Assembly: GCF_030362815.1 (NCBI RefSeq)
Contig: NZ_JAUCGR010000001.1
Coordinates: forward strand, 984,024 to 1,048,023
Direction: 5' to 3'
Origin: Cellulomonas edaphi
Lineage (GTDB): Bacteria; Actinomycetota; Actinomycetes; Actinomycetales; Cellulomonadaceae
DNA length: 64,000 bases
The notes below the pieces were generated by a model that saw nothing but the letters and a program-made list of their open reading frames with translations, searched no databases and was not told the origin of the DNA. Both the position numbers and the translations under genes were made by a program. Below are positions 26,101 through 33,811 of the stretch, in pieces; positions within the stretch are counted from its first letter, which is position 1, and every line of letters starts with the position of its first letter.

Positions 26101-28060
26101 GGGCATGGTGGCGACGACGGCTGCCGAGGTGGACCGCGTGCTGGAGGTCGTCCTCGACCACGCGCTGAGCCGCCCCGAGGAGTCGCTCGCGGTGGTCACC
26201 GTCACCCCCGCCCACGCCGAGGCGGTCCGTGAGGCGGTGCTCGCCGAGGTGCGCACCAACCCCGCGCTGGCCGCGTTCTTCGACGCCGGGCGCGCGGAGC
26301 CGTTCGTCGTGACCGACCTGACGAACGTCGCCGGCCTGCGCCGGGACGCGGTGCTGCTCACGTTCGGGCTGGGGCGCACGCCGCACCGGCGGGTGCTGCA
26401 CACCTTCGGGCCGATCAGCGGCCCGGGCGGGGACGCACTGCTGCTGGACGCGCTGGGGTCGACCGCGCACCGGCTCACGGTGGTCTCCTGCTTCGCGGCC
26501 GACGACCTGGACCGGGCACGCCTGCGCGGGCCGGGGCCGCGGCTGCTGCGCGACCTGCTCGCGTTCGCGGCGTCCCGCGCGGCCGGCGGGACCGAGCTCG
26601 AGGCCGACTGGACCGAGGCGCCGCTCGCTCCCGAGGCCGGGTCGCTGGTCGGGATCGTCAGCGACGCCGTGGCCGCCGCCGACGGGCTCCGGGAGGACTC
26701 GGGCGTCGGCTCGGACTCCGACGCCAGCGCCGAGTCCGCATCTGACTCCGAGGCTGGCTCTGGCTCTGGCTCTGCCGATGCTCCGACCGGCGCCGCCTCC
26801 TCCGCTGACGCCGGCCCGCAGGGCGCCCGGACGGACGAGGTCCCGACCGGCGACGACGCCTCGCACACGCAGGCCGGCCCGGTCGCTGGCGCCGCACCGA
26901 CCGACGCCCCGGCTGCGGACCAGCACCCCGCCGCCGCCCCCGAGCCCGATCGCCTGCTGCTCGACCTGGCCGAGCGCCTGTGGCGGCACGGCCTGGTGGT
27001 GGACGTCGACTACGGCATCCCCGGCGGCACCCGCATCCCGATGGTCGTGGGTCACCCCGACGTGCCCGGTCGGATGCTGGTCGCGGTGCTGACGGACGAC
27101 GACGCCTACGTCGCGGAGCCGAGCATCCGCGTGCGTGAGCGGCTCGTGGCCGACAGGCTCGCCGACCTGGGCTGGTCGGTGATCCGCGTGTGGTCGGCCG
27201 CGGCGTTCCTGGACCCGCAGGCCGAGGTGGACCGGATCCGCCGCGCGGTGCACGCCTGCGTGCCCGCGCAGCCGGTCGAGCCGAGGTCTGCCACGCTGAG
27301 CGTGCCGGTGGTGGTCGAGTCCGAGCAGGCCGACGACGTCGTCGCGGTCCCCGCGCCGGTCGCGTCCGGGCAGGGCGACGAGCGGGCCGACGACGAGCGG
27401 ATGGCGGACGAGCGGGCGGTCGCCGTGGCGGACGGCGCGCGTCCGGACGAGCCTGCCGGTGCACCCGGGGCGGACGCGCCGCACGCGGGCGTGATCGACG
27501 AGGCCGCCGCACCCGTGGCGGACGCGCGGGACGCCGGCGTGGTCGACCGAGCCGCTCCCGACTCCGTGCCCACCGCATCGCGCCCGGCGCCGGCCGACGA
27601 CGAGCCCGCGCGGCACTCGCAGCCGATGGCGACCGTGCACGGCGGCGTGATGGAGATCCTCGCGCCGGTGGAGCCGGCGCTCCCCGGCGCTCTGCTCGAG
27701 GTCACGGTCTCCACCCCTGCGGCCGGGGTGCTCGCGCCGTCGCCCAAGGCCGCCGCGGCGGTCAAGCGCGCGACCGACGCGGCCGACGCGGAGCCGGCGC
27801 CGGCGTCCCAGCCCCTGCAGCTGGTGCTCGCCGTGCCGACGCGGCAGCGCCCGGATGTGCGCAAGGGCCTGCCGATCGGTGCCTACTCCGACGACCAGCT
27901 CGACGAGCTCGTCGCCTGGCTGCGGTCCGACGGGCAGGAGCGCACCCGCGACCAGCTGGCCGCGGCCCTGCGCGACGAGCTGGGGATCACCCGGCGGTCC
28001 TACCGCGTCGACACCGCCGTGCGGGGTGCCGTGACCCGCGGCCTCGCCTCGGAGTCCTGA
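23144..28060 (+). CDS. Giant SF1-helicase/nuclease-like protein with degraded catalytic motifs
   Basis: 1638 residues from GTG 23144, 6 nt after a TACCGT box. The architecture resembles actinobacterial AAA/DUF4011-type helicase-nuclease proteins: an N-terminal region with LSNLVREGSALSTARRRARAV; a split ATPase (P-loop position at about residue 345, Walker B position near 886, and the C-terminal helicase segment up to about 1180); a Ser/Ala/Asp-rich linker; a very-short-patch-repair-like endonuclease domain (about 1270-1365, ending in RLADLGWSVIRVWSAAAF); a second low-complexity linker; and a C-terminal winged-helix-like segment (RDQLAAALRDELGI). The P-loop reads DAPTGADVTGT instead of GxxGxGKT, the Walker B reads VVIDSAAHLP instead of a DEA-type motif, and the nuclease reads RIPMVVGHPD and VAVLTDDDAYV where active relatives have Asp and Glu. 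It is probably a pseudoenzyme. Role unknown. Confidence 0.8.
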   Translation: MTVPARVPGTGTTPGQVQVPVADNPAVVLVEPPSADELVEGAVATWRAALVEAAGGSTLADVELLGDAALDLSAAHPSGMAQLFAGRETRLSNLVREGSALSTARRRARAVGARSAAYAQQYGIAPTSVAIGVATWTERTAPEAAQDDVAALASITRQRQRPDDEPADRSPRTVRAPVLLRPVTLRARGTGEADYELALEPSLEVNPVLARALRSRGALLDPGAVARGAFTPSGFDPRAALKRLASLGEAVLEDFALAERVVVGTFVHPGQVLVDDLDQLAGTLDRHEVVAALAGVDADALAGRALPEPVVGDRDPALERGVGDLDPAQQHVLDVVATGTHLFVDAPTGADVTGTLAALVADAAASGRTVLYVPGHRRSATALVERLERLGLGDLVLDVAPEAGWRTTAARRLLGAMTLEVPGVDAHGLHTLRSELVARREQLRGYVVGLHAPREPWGVSAYDALQQLARLTSTRPTPRTTVRLAPDVTRVLDAAARADLADALTRVGELGAFRVRPTDTPWYGADLRTRADADVAVRRLERLLDSGIPTLLERTEQVANETGLNRATTLAAWSEQLAMLDGVRAALDVFQPIVFERTASDLVAATATAQWRQERGIDMGSVVRRRLRKQAKDMVRPGRPVADLHGALLEVAEQRQIWHAHCPGGGWPRLPDGLEQIEEELAALRGDIEALDGVLATTPDGAGLSDLPLSTLLERLTRLRAGADALDTLPDRTALLHRLRGAGLGELVDDLAHRSVDPGLAAAELDLAWWSTVIEQILGAEPTLAGYDGTALGSLAAQYAQLDREHVARLSGPVLTGAVAHVSTVLRQHRAQAEDLFAELVEERLTSLRDTFGRHPDVARRLRPIIAASPMLVPQVLPPSRTVDLVVIDSAAHLPVEMALAAVSRGRQVVVVGDARCASGTAVRELAGVLPGVALHARASRRDPYLTAFLARHGYEGVLSALPLPQQEPLVHLELVDGTGMPDGETGMVATTAAEVDRVLEVVLDHALSRPEESLAVVTVTPAHAEAVREAVLAEVRTNPALAAFFDAGRAEPFVVTDLTNVAGLRRDAVLLTFGLGRTPHRRVLHTFGPISGPGGDALLLDALGSTAHRLTVVSCFAADDLDRARLRGPGPRLLRDLLAFAASRAAGGTELEADWTEAPLAPEAGSLVGIVSDAVAAADGLREDSGVGSDSDASAESASDSEAGSGSGSADAPTGAASSADAGPQGARTDEVPTGDDASHTQAGPVAGAAPTDAPAADQHPAAAPEPDRLLLDLAERLWRHGLVVDVDYGIPGGTRIPMVVGHPDVPGRMLVAVLTDDDAYVAEPSIRVRERLVADRLADLGWSVIRVWSAAAFLDPQAEVDRIRRAVHACVPAQPVEPRSATLSVPVVVESEQADDVVAVPAPVASGQGDERADDERMADERAVAVADGARPDEPAGAPGADAPHAGVIDEAAAPVADARDAGVVDRAAPDSVPTASRPAPADDEPARHSQPMATVHGGVMEILAPVEPALPGALLEVTVSTPAAGVLAPSPKAAAAVKRATDAADAEPAPASQPLQLVLAVPTRQRPDVRKGLPIGAYSDDQLDELVAWLRSDGQERTRDQLAAALRDELGITRRSYRVDTAVRGAVTRGLASES

Positions 28061-28109
28061 CTCTTCCCGACGGGTCTGCGCCCATCGCGTGCGGTGGGAT
28101 CATCGAGGA

Positions 28110-28364
28110 GTGAACCAGCCTCGACCGCGCAGCCGCCGGGCCGTGCGCCCGGCGGGGACGGTGGGCACCGACGACGCGGTGCTCGTGTCCTCGCACCCCG
28201 CGGCGCCGGCCCCCGATCGGCCTGAGCCCGTGAGCGCGGCCCCCTCCCCGGTTCGCGAGCCGGCGATCGACCTGCGCAGCGCGGACGACACCGACCTCGG
28301 CTGGGGCGAGGCGGGCGGCGGTAACGACGACCGGCTGCAGCGCGACAAGCCGCCGCACTGGTAG
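28110..28364 (+). CDS. Small conserved hypothetical protein (C-terminal DKPPHW)
   Basis: 84 residues from a GTG preceded by GAGGA. The N-terminus is basic and Pro-rich and probably disordered; the C-terminus DDTDLGWGEAGG...DDRLQRDKPPHW is a recurring tail of short hypothetical proteins in Micrococcales. No signal peptide or membrane segment. It starts 50 bp after the helicase-like gene on the same strand. Function unknown. Confidence 0.65.
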   Translation: MNQPRPRSRRAVRPAGTVGTDDAVLVSSHPAAPAPDRPEPVSAAPSPVREPAIDLRSADDTDLGWGEAGGGNDDRLQRDKPPHW

Positions 28365-28385
28365 CGGGCCCGCGGTCAGGACGGG

Positions 28386-28513
28386 GCCGGGAAGCGGCCG
28401 ACGCGGGCCCGGGAGGTGCCGGGAAGCGGCCGACGCGGGCCGGGGAGGTGCCGGGAAGCGGCCGACGCGGGCCGGGGAGGTGCCGGGAAGCGGCCGACGC
28501 GGGCCGGGGAGCG
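28386..28513. repeat. 32-bp tandem repeat, four copies
   Basis: Four contiguous 32-bp units start at 28386, 28418, 28450 and 28482. Each begins GCCGGGAAGCGGCCGACGCG. Copies 2 and 3 are identical and the first and last differ by one or two bases. The array lies between the convergent ends of the small hypothetical gene and mscL and is not part of a convincing gene. Confidence 0.9.
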
Positions 28514-28551
28514 GCCGGAAGGTGCGGTCGGTAGCCGGCTGGGTACCGCGG

Positions 28552-29076
28552 TCAGTACGCGGGCGGGGGTCCGGGCGGGGGAGCTGCCGGGCCGGCGTCG
28601 TTCGCGGCCGCCGCGTTGGGGCGGGCAGCGAGCAGGTCGCGGATCTCCTGCAGCAGCAGGATGTCCTCGGCGGGTGCGGCCGGCTCGGCCTCCTCGCCGC
28701 GCTTGCGGCGCGCTGCGAGCGCGTTGAGCGGCAGCACGATGAGGAAGTAGATGGCCGCCGCGGTGAGCAGGAACTGGACCAGCGCGTTGATGACCACACC
28801 GACCTGGATGGGCTGGGCGGGCTCGTCGCCCCACGAGTAGGGGCCGATGTCCCAGAGGTGGTCCAGGTTCGGCTGGCCGAAGATCCACCCGACGAGCGGG
28901 TTGATGACCGCCTCGACGAAGGCGCTGATGACCTTGCCGAAGGCCGCGCCGATGACCACGCCGACTGCGAGGTCGACGACGTTGCCTCGCGAGATGAAGT
29001 CCTTGAACCCCTGACCGACCTTCGCGAGACCGGTCAGGCGTCTCCCCGTCGCGGTCGTTGCCTGGTCCTTCGCCAC
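28552..29076 (-). CDS. mscL: Large-conductance mechanosensitive channel MscL
   Basis: 174 residues. The N-terminal amphipathic helix (GFKDFISRGNVVDLAVGVVIGAAFGKVISAFV) matches S1/TM1 of MscL almost exactly, followed by a periplasmic loop and TM2 (VVINALVQFLLTAAAIYFLIVLPLNAL) and a charged cytoplasmic bundle (EDILLLQEIRDLLAA). A Pro/Ala-rich tail ends in PPPAY. It opens under membrane tension to relieve hypo-osmotic shock, as a homopentamer. A mycobacterial mscL lies in a comparable position near galU and fau. Confidence 0.96.
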   Translation of the reverse strand: MAKDQATTATGRRLTGLAKVGQGFKDFISRGNVVDLAVGVVIGAAFGKVISAFVEAVINPLVGWIFGQPNLDHLWDIGPYSWGDEPAQPIQVGVVINALVQFLLTAAAIYFLIVLPLNALAARRKRGEEAEPAAPAEDILLLQEIRDLLAARPNAAAANDAGPAAPPPGPPPAY

Positions 29077-29139
29077 GTACGCCTCCTCGCTGGTGCCCCA
29101 CGGTCGTCGCTGCCTGGGACGATGCCCCGGCCGGCTCGA

Positions 29140-29817
29140 TCATGGCACGACGACCGCCGACAGCAAGGCGGACGCAGCGGCGGCCGCCAGCTCGTCCACC
29201 TCGTCGGGGGCGACGGCGAGCAGCACGGGGTAGCTGGTGTCGTCACCGGCGGGGACGGCGAAGGGGCCGGGCTCGTCCGCCGCGGCGGGTGGCGCAGGCA
29301 GCACCAGCGCTCGGGCCGCGACCACCCGCCCGCGCTCGTCGTCCGGTGTCGCCGACAGCACGTCCACGCGCATGCCCGCGGCCAGCAGGGAAGCGACCGC
29401 CGGATCCGCCAGCCGGACGGCCGCGACCACGGTGCCTGGCGGCCCGGCGAGGTCGTCGGGAACCAGCAGGCCCGGCACCACGGGCGTGCCGGCGGTCAGG
29501 GGCACCGCGGTGGCCGCGCCGAGCAGCGCCGCCGCTCCGTGCGCCGCGCCGTCGGGCGCCACGGCGACCGGGAGCCGGACGAGGCGCACGTCGTCGACTC
29601 CCAGCGTGCGCCCGGCCGGGAGCGCGCGCGCTGCCACGACAACGCCGACCGTCGGCGGTTCGGGAGGCCGCAGCGCGTCCACGACCGACGAGGCCACGGC
29701 CGCGAGGCAGACGGCGACCACCACGAAGCGTCCGCGCCACATCAGCGCGCGCACGGTGACCGCGAAGGGTGCCCGTCGGCGTTCGAGCGGCGGGGGCGCG
29801 GAGGCGAAGTGGCTCAC
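29140..29817 (-). CDS. SAF-domain protein (CpaB/RcpC-like)
   Basis: 225 residues with a TM helix at about 30-50 (GRFVVVAVCLAAVASSVVDAL) and an extracytoplasmic SAF domain around 57-120 (VGVVVAARALPAGRTLGVDDVRLVRLPV). The SAF fold occurs in CpaB/RcpC pilus assembly proteins and in sugar-binding enzymes. No pilus genes are nearby, so a Flp pilus role is not supported; single SAF proteins next to mscL and fmdB are common in actinobacteria and remain uncharacterised. It is followed by mscL on the same strand and preceded by the FmdB-like gene. Confidence 0.8.
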   Translation of the reverse strand: MSHFASAPPPLERRRAPFAVTVRALMWRGRFVVVAVCLAAVASSVVDALRPPEPPTVGVVVAARALPAGRTLGVDDVRLVRLPVAVAPDGAAHGAAALLGAATAVPLTAGTPVVPGLLVPDDLAGPPGTVVAAVRLADPAVASLLAAGMRVDVLSATPDDERGRVVAARALVLPAPPAAADEPGPFAVPAGDDTSYPVLLAVAPDEVDELAAAAASALLSAVVVP

Positions 29818-29988
29818 GCGAGGAACGGTAACGACGCCCGGAGTTGCCGGTCAGCCTCCCGTGACACGTGTGTGCGGCGGGCACGCCCGGTGCGCGGCTG
29901 TGGATGCCTCGACGCGCTGCAGGGGCCGCAGCTGGCTCAGGTGCCGGCGGAAAGGTCAGCCGGCGGCGAGTCCGAGCCCGCGGCGGGG

Positions 29989-30315
29989 TCAGCCCGCGGC
30001 GGGCTTGGCCGCGGCGGCCGGTGCCGAGGACGCGGGCGCAGCGGCGGGCGCCGGGGCGGCCGGAGTCGACGCGGGAGCCGTGGAGGTGGACGAGTCGCTC
30101 GAGCTGGCCGCGGGGATCGAGGACGACTTACCCGAGCCGGCGCGCGCGTCGTTGCGGTAGAAGCCGGAGCCCTTGAAGACCACGCCCACCGAGGAGAACA
30201 CCTTGCGCAGGCGCCCGTCGCACTCGGGGCACACGGTCAGCGACGCGTCGCTGAAGGACTGCTGGATGTCGAACGCGTGGCCGCACACGGTGCACGCGTA
30301 GGAGTAGGTAGGCAC
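29989..30315 (-). CDS. FmdB-type zinc-ribbon protein, probable Ruc-like stress chaperone
   Basis: 108 residues from GTG 30315 (usual FmdB start VPTYSYACTVCGH; a GGAGAA site lies just upstream). The first 45 residues are a zinc ribbon with two CxxC pairs (CTVC and CPEC) and the FmdB core RLRKVFSSVGVVFKGSGFYRND. Residues 55-108 are Ser, then Ala/Pro-rich and disordered. This layout equals mycobacterial Rv0991c (Ruc), a zinc-ribbon plus disordered-tail protein described as a redox-regulated chaperone, which lies next to the homologue of the fau gene found here at 33.1 kb. A CIRCE element precedes it, in keeping with heat-shock control by HrcA. Equivalence to Ruc is inferred from layout, regulation and neighbourhood. 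Confidence 0.8.
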   Translation of the reverse strand: MPTYSYACTVCGHAFDIQQSFSDASLTVCPECDGRLRKVFSSVGVVFKGSGFYRNDARAGSGKSSSIPAASSSDSSTSTAPASTPAAPAPAAAPASSAPAAAAKPAAG

Positions 30316-30358
30316 AAGGTTCTCCACTGGCAGACGTTCGCCGGGCGGCCGTCGCCGC

Positions 30359-30383
30359 TGGCACTCACAGGGTCTGAGTGCCA
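30359..30383. promoter_or_regulatory. CIRCE element (HrcA operator)
   Basis: TGGCACTC at 30359-30366 and GAGTGCCA at 30376-30383 are perfect inverted repeats separated by exactly 9 nt, which fits the CIRCE consensus (GCACTC-N9-GAGTGC). It lies about 45 bp upstream of the FmdB-like start and within 110 bp of the divergent acylase. Confidence 0.85.
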
Positions 30384-30463
30384 ATCGTAACCGCCCGAAC
30401 CCGTCCGATGTTCCACGGGGCGAGTCGGCGGTCGGCCCCCGGAGGACGAACTACCCTCGCAGG

Positions 30464-33022
30464 GTGTCCCGCCGTGCTGTCCGACTCACCGTCGTCTCCG
30501 TCGCCATCGTGCTCGTCGTCGCCCTCGTGGCGGCCATCGTGGCGGCGGTCGTCGTCATCCGTCGCCCCCTGCCGCAGACGAGCGGGAGCCTGAAGCTCCC
30601 CGGGCTCACCGCGCCGGTGCTGGTGACGCGGGACGCCCGCGGCATCCCCACCATCACCGCGAAGACGAGCGCCGACCTCTTCCGGGCGCAGGGATACGTG
30701 GCCGCGCAGGACCGGTTCTTCGAGATGGACTACCGCCGCCACGTCACGGCCGGCCGCCTCTCGGAGCTGGTGGGCGAGAACGAGGACGCCCTCGAGGCGG
30801 ACAAGGTGATCCGCACGTTCGGCTGGCGCCGCGTGGCCCAGCAGGAGTGGTCGCTCATCGAGCCGGAGACCAAGGCGGCGCTGCAGGCCTACGCCGACGG
30901 CGTGAACGCCTACCTCGACGGCAAGGCCCCCTCGCAGATCGCCGTCGAGTACACGGTGCTCGGCCTGCAGCTCGACGTCGACGCCCCGGAGAAGTGGGAC
31001 CCCGTGGACTCCCTCGCCTGGCTCAAGGCGATGGCGTGGGACCTGCGCGGCAACTACGACGACGAGCTGTCCCGCGCCCGCACGTTCGCCTCGGTGCGTG
31101 ACGTCAAGAAGGTCGACGCGCTCTTCCCGACGTACCCCGAGGACACGAACGCACCCATCCTCAGCCGCGCGGACGTGGTCGAGGACACGACCACCGTGGC
31201 GTCGCAGCACCCGCTCGACCTGCACGACGCCGACCTGCAGAAGGCGCTGGACGCGGCGGACGCCGCTCTCACGGCGGTCCCGCACCTCGTCGGCCAGGGC
31301 GAGGGCGTGGGTTCCAACTCCTGGGTGGTCGGCGGCGACCACACCGCGTCGGGCAAGCCGATCCTGGCCAACGACCCCCACCTGTCCATCTCGGCGCCGG
31401 GCATCTGGCAGCAGATCGGGCTGCGCTGCGCGCAGGTCGGCACGGCGTGCCCGTACGACGTGTCCGGGTTCTCGTTCGCCGGTATGCCCGGGGTGGTCAT
31501 CGGGCACAACGCGCAGCTTGCCTGGGGACTGACGAACCTGGGGGCGGACGTCACCGACTTCTTCCTCGAGCGCGTCAACGGCACGGTCGTCGAGCGCGAC
31601 GGCGGGACCGAGCCGATGACCATCCGCACCGAGACCATCAAGGTCAACGGCGCCGAGCCGGTCGAGATCGAGGTGCGCAGCACCCGGCACGGCCCGATCA
31701 TCTCCGACGTCATCGACGCGGACGCCGTGGGCGACGCGCCGCTGGCGGACGGCTCCGTGGGGCGCAGCTACGCCGTGTCCCTGGGCTGGACGGCACTCGC
31801 ACCGGGGCACACCGCGGACGCCTTGCTGTCGATCGACACGGCACGCGACGCCGACGACATCGCCAAGGTCGGCCGGCTGCTCGAGGTGCCCTCGCAGAAC
31901 ATCGTGTTCGCGACCACGGACGGCCACATCGGCTACCAGGCGCCGGGCCGCATCCCCGTCCGCGCACGGATCCCGGGCGCGGTGCCCTCGGACGGCACGT
32001 GGCCGCGGCCGGGCTGGGACAGCGCGTACGACTGGCAGGGCTACGTCGACCCGACCGACATGCCGCATGCTCTCGACCCCGCCAGTGGCGTGATCGTCGC
32101 GGCGAACCAGCAGGTCACGCCCCGGGGCACGGGGCCCTTCCTCACCAAGGACTGGGACTACGGCTTCCGGAGCCAGCGCATCCTCGACCTGCTCGGCGCC
32201 GCCGTGGAGGACGACGGCACGCTCGGCGTCGCCGACATGGCCACCATCCAGCTCGACCAGCACAACCCGTACGCCGACGTGCTGGTGCCGACGCTCCTCT
32301 CGCTGAACATCGAGAACGACTTCGACGACGACGGGCAGGACCTGCTGCGCACCTGGGACCGCACCAACGCGAAGGACTCGGCCGCCGCGGCGTACTTCGC
32401 GGCCGTGTGGGCGGACGTGCTGCGTCTGGCGTTCGACGACGACCTGCCGGACGCGGAGTCGCCCGACGGTGGCTCGCGGTGGCTCGAGGTGGTGCGCGAG
32501 CTGCTGTCCAAGCCGGAGTCGCCCTGGTGGGACGACCGGTCGACGCCGGGCGTGGTCGAGGGCCGCGACGAGGTGCTGACGCGGGCCATGGTGAACGCAC
32601 GCCGGCAGTTGACGGCCAAGCTGGGGCGCGACCCGCAGGACTGGGCTTGGGGCCGCCTGCACGTCGCCGCGCCCGAGCACGCCGTGCTGGGCGGCGACAG
32701 CCTCCCGGCGCTCGTGCGCCGCCTGGTCAACCCGCAGCCGCTGCAGGTGGGCGGCGGGTCGTCGATCGTGGACGCGACCGCCTGGGACGCCAGCTCTGAC
32801 TCGTACGGCGTGACGGCGGGCCCGTCGATGCGCATGGTGGTCGACCTCGGCGACCTGGACTCCTCGACCTGGGTGAACCTCACGGGCTCGTCGGGACACC
32901 CGGCCAGCAAGCACTACACCGACCAGTTCGCTGCGTGGGCGCACGGCACCACCTACCCGTGGCCGTTCTCGCCCGCCGCCGTCCAGGCCGACGCGAGCGA
33001 CCACCTGACGTTCACGCCGTAG
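30464..33022 (+). CDS. Penicillin acylase family protein (Ntn amidohydrolase)
   Basis: 852 residues. TM or signal anchor at residues 8-32 (VVSVAIVLVVALVAAIVAAVVVI). The order is that of penicillin-G-acylase-type precursors: alpha-chain region with VTRDARGIPTITAKTSADLFRAQGYVAAQDRFFEMDYRRH, a spacer, then autoprocessing at Gly283/Ser284 in GSNSWVVGGDHTASGKPILANDPHL, where Ser284 becomes the catalytic N-terminal nucleophile of the beta chain. The later GHNAQLAWGLTNLGADVTDFF and the C-terminal SGSSGHP-like segment (GSSGHPASKHYTDQ) are also present. It would hydrolyse amides or acyl-homoserine lactones outside the membrane; the substrate is unknown. GTG start lies 6 nt after TACCCT, suggesting a leaderless transcript. 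Confidence 0.93.
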   Translation: MSRRAVRLTVVSVAIVLVVALVAAIVAAVVVIRRPLPQTSGSLKLPGLTAPVLVTRDARGIPTITAKTSADLFRAQGYVAAQDRFFEMDYRRHVTAGRLSELVGENEDALEADKVIRTFGWRRVAQQEWSLIEPETKAALQAYADGVNAYLDGKAPSQIAVEYTVLGLQLDVDAPEKWDPVDSLAWLKAMAWDLRGNYDDELSRARTFASVRDVKKVDALFPTYPEDTNAPILSRADVVEDTTTVASQHPLDLHDADLQKALDAADAALTAVPHLVGQGEGVGSNSWVVGGDHTASGKPILANDPHLSISAPGIWQQIGLRCAQVGTACPYDVSGFSFAGMPGVVIGHNAQLAWGLTNLGADVTDFFLERVNGTVVERDGGTEPMTIRTETIKVNGAEPVEIEVRSTRHGPIISDVIDADAVGDAPLADGSVGRSYAVSLGWTALAPGHTADALLSIDTARDADDIAKVGRLLEVPSQNIVFATTDGHIGYQAPGRIPVRARIPGAVPSDGTWPRPGWDSAYDWQGYVDPTDMPHALDPASGVIVAANQQVTPRGTGPFLTKDWDYGFRSQRILDLLGAAVEDDGTLGVADMATIQLDQHNPYADVLVPTLLSLNIENDFDDDGQDLLRTWDRTNAKDSAAAAYFAAVWADVLRLAFDDDLPDAESPDGGSRWLEVVRELLSKPESPWWDDRSTPGVVEGRDEVLTRAMVNARRQLTAKLGRDPQDWAWGRLHVAAPEHAVLGGDSLPALVRRLVNPQPLQVGGGSSIVDATAWDASSDSYGVTAGPSMRMVVDLGDLDSSTWVNLTGSSGHPASKHYTDQFAAWAHGTTYPWPFSPAAVQADASDHLTFTP

Positions 33023-33049
33023 CCGGGCGCCCGAGCTCGGGCCGGGGTG

Positions 33050-33697
33050 TCAGCGCGCGCCGGGGCCCACCGAGCGCCAGCCGTCCGGCGTCGCGACGAT
33101 GTCGACCGTGCGGTCGTGCGGCTCGCGCGGCAGGGGACGGGTCGAGGCGTCGTAGAGCTCCTCGGGGAAGACGAGCGCGATCACGGGGACGCCCGGCCGG
33201 GCGTGCTCCAGGGCGCGGTCGTACCAGCCGCCGCCCTGCCCGAGCCGCGCGCCGTCGGTGTCCACCGCGAGCGCCGGGGCGACGATCGCGTCGGCCTGGG
33301 CAAGGGCGTCGGGGCCCAGCGTGGGCCCGCCCGGCTCGGGCGGCCTGCCGGGGGCGCGCTCGCGCAGGTCCTCCGGGCCCGCGTACTCCGCCCAGTCGCG
33401 CTGCAGCCCGGAGCCGAGCACGGGCAAGAGCACGCGCGCACCCCGCGCTGCGAGCCGCTCGAGCAGCTCGAGCGTCCCCGGCTCGGTGGGGCGGGCCGCG
33501 TAGACCGACAGCACCGGGGCCTCGGCGACGGCGGGGATCCCGGCGACCACGTCGGCCAGTGCGACCGCGGCCTGGTCACGCAGGCGCTGCGAGCGCGCGC
33601 GGCGACCGGCTCGGATCGCCGTGCGCAGCCGCTCCTTGACGTCCTCGATCTCGTCGCCCTCGGCGGCGTGCGGGTACGGCTGGGCGGCGGTGCTCAT
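33050..33697 (-). CDS. 5-formyltetrahydrofolate cyclo-ligase
   Basis: 215 residues. The N-terminal basic helix (KERLRTAIRAGRRARS) and the late GQGGGWYDRALEH motif, which binds ATP and folate, define the family. It converts 5-formyl-THF with ATP to 5,10-methenyl-THF, returning a storage form to one-carbon metabolism. A GGGAGAG ribosome site precedes the ATG. It is divergent from galU, an arrangement conserved across actinobacteria (Rv0992c/Rv0993 in M. tuberculosis). Convergent with the acylase. Confidence 0.93.
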   Translation of the reverse strand: MSTAAQPYPHAAEGDEIEDVKERLRTAIRAGRRARSQRLRDQAAVALADVVAGIPAVAEAPVLSVYAARPTEPGTLELLERLAARGARVLLPVLGSGLQRDWAEYAGPEDLRERAPGRPPEPGGPTLGPDALAQADAIVAPALAVDTDGARLGQGGGWYDRALEHARPGVPVIALVFPEELYDASTRPLPREPHDRTVDIVATPDGWRSVGPGAR

Positions 33698-33811
33698 GCA
33701 TCCACTCTCCCAAACTCCAAGCGGATCTTTGAACCAAACGCGGCGAACGTCACATGACGAGTCGGCGCCAGGTGCGGCGCGCCGGCGCGTGCGCCGCTAG
33801 CCTCCGAACGT

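Noticed and set aside
22853-27640. 1595-residue minus-strand frame opposite the helicase-like gene
   Set aside because: Low-complexity Arg/Gly/Val composition typical of antisense shadow frames; the plus-strand frame has recognisable domains.
28377-28530. CRISPR-like array
   Set aside because: The repeats are directly contiguous without spacers and there are no cas genes.
33029-33042. 14-bp palindrome between the acylase and the cyclo-ligase genes as terminator
   Set aside because: It has no loop and no T-run, and a 14-bp palindrome is not rare in DNA of this GC content.
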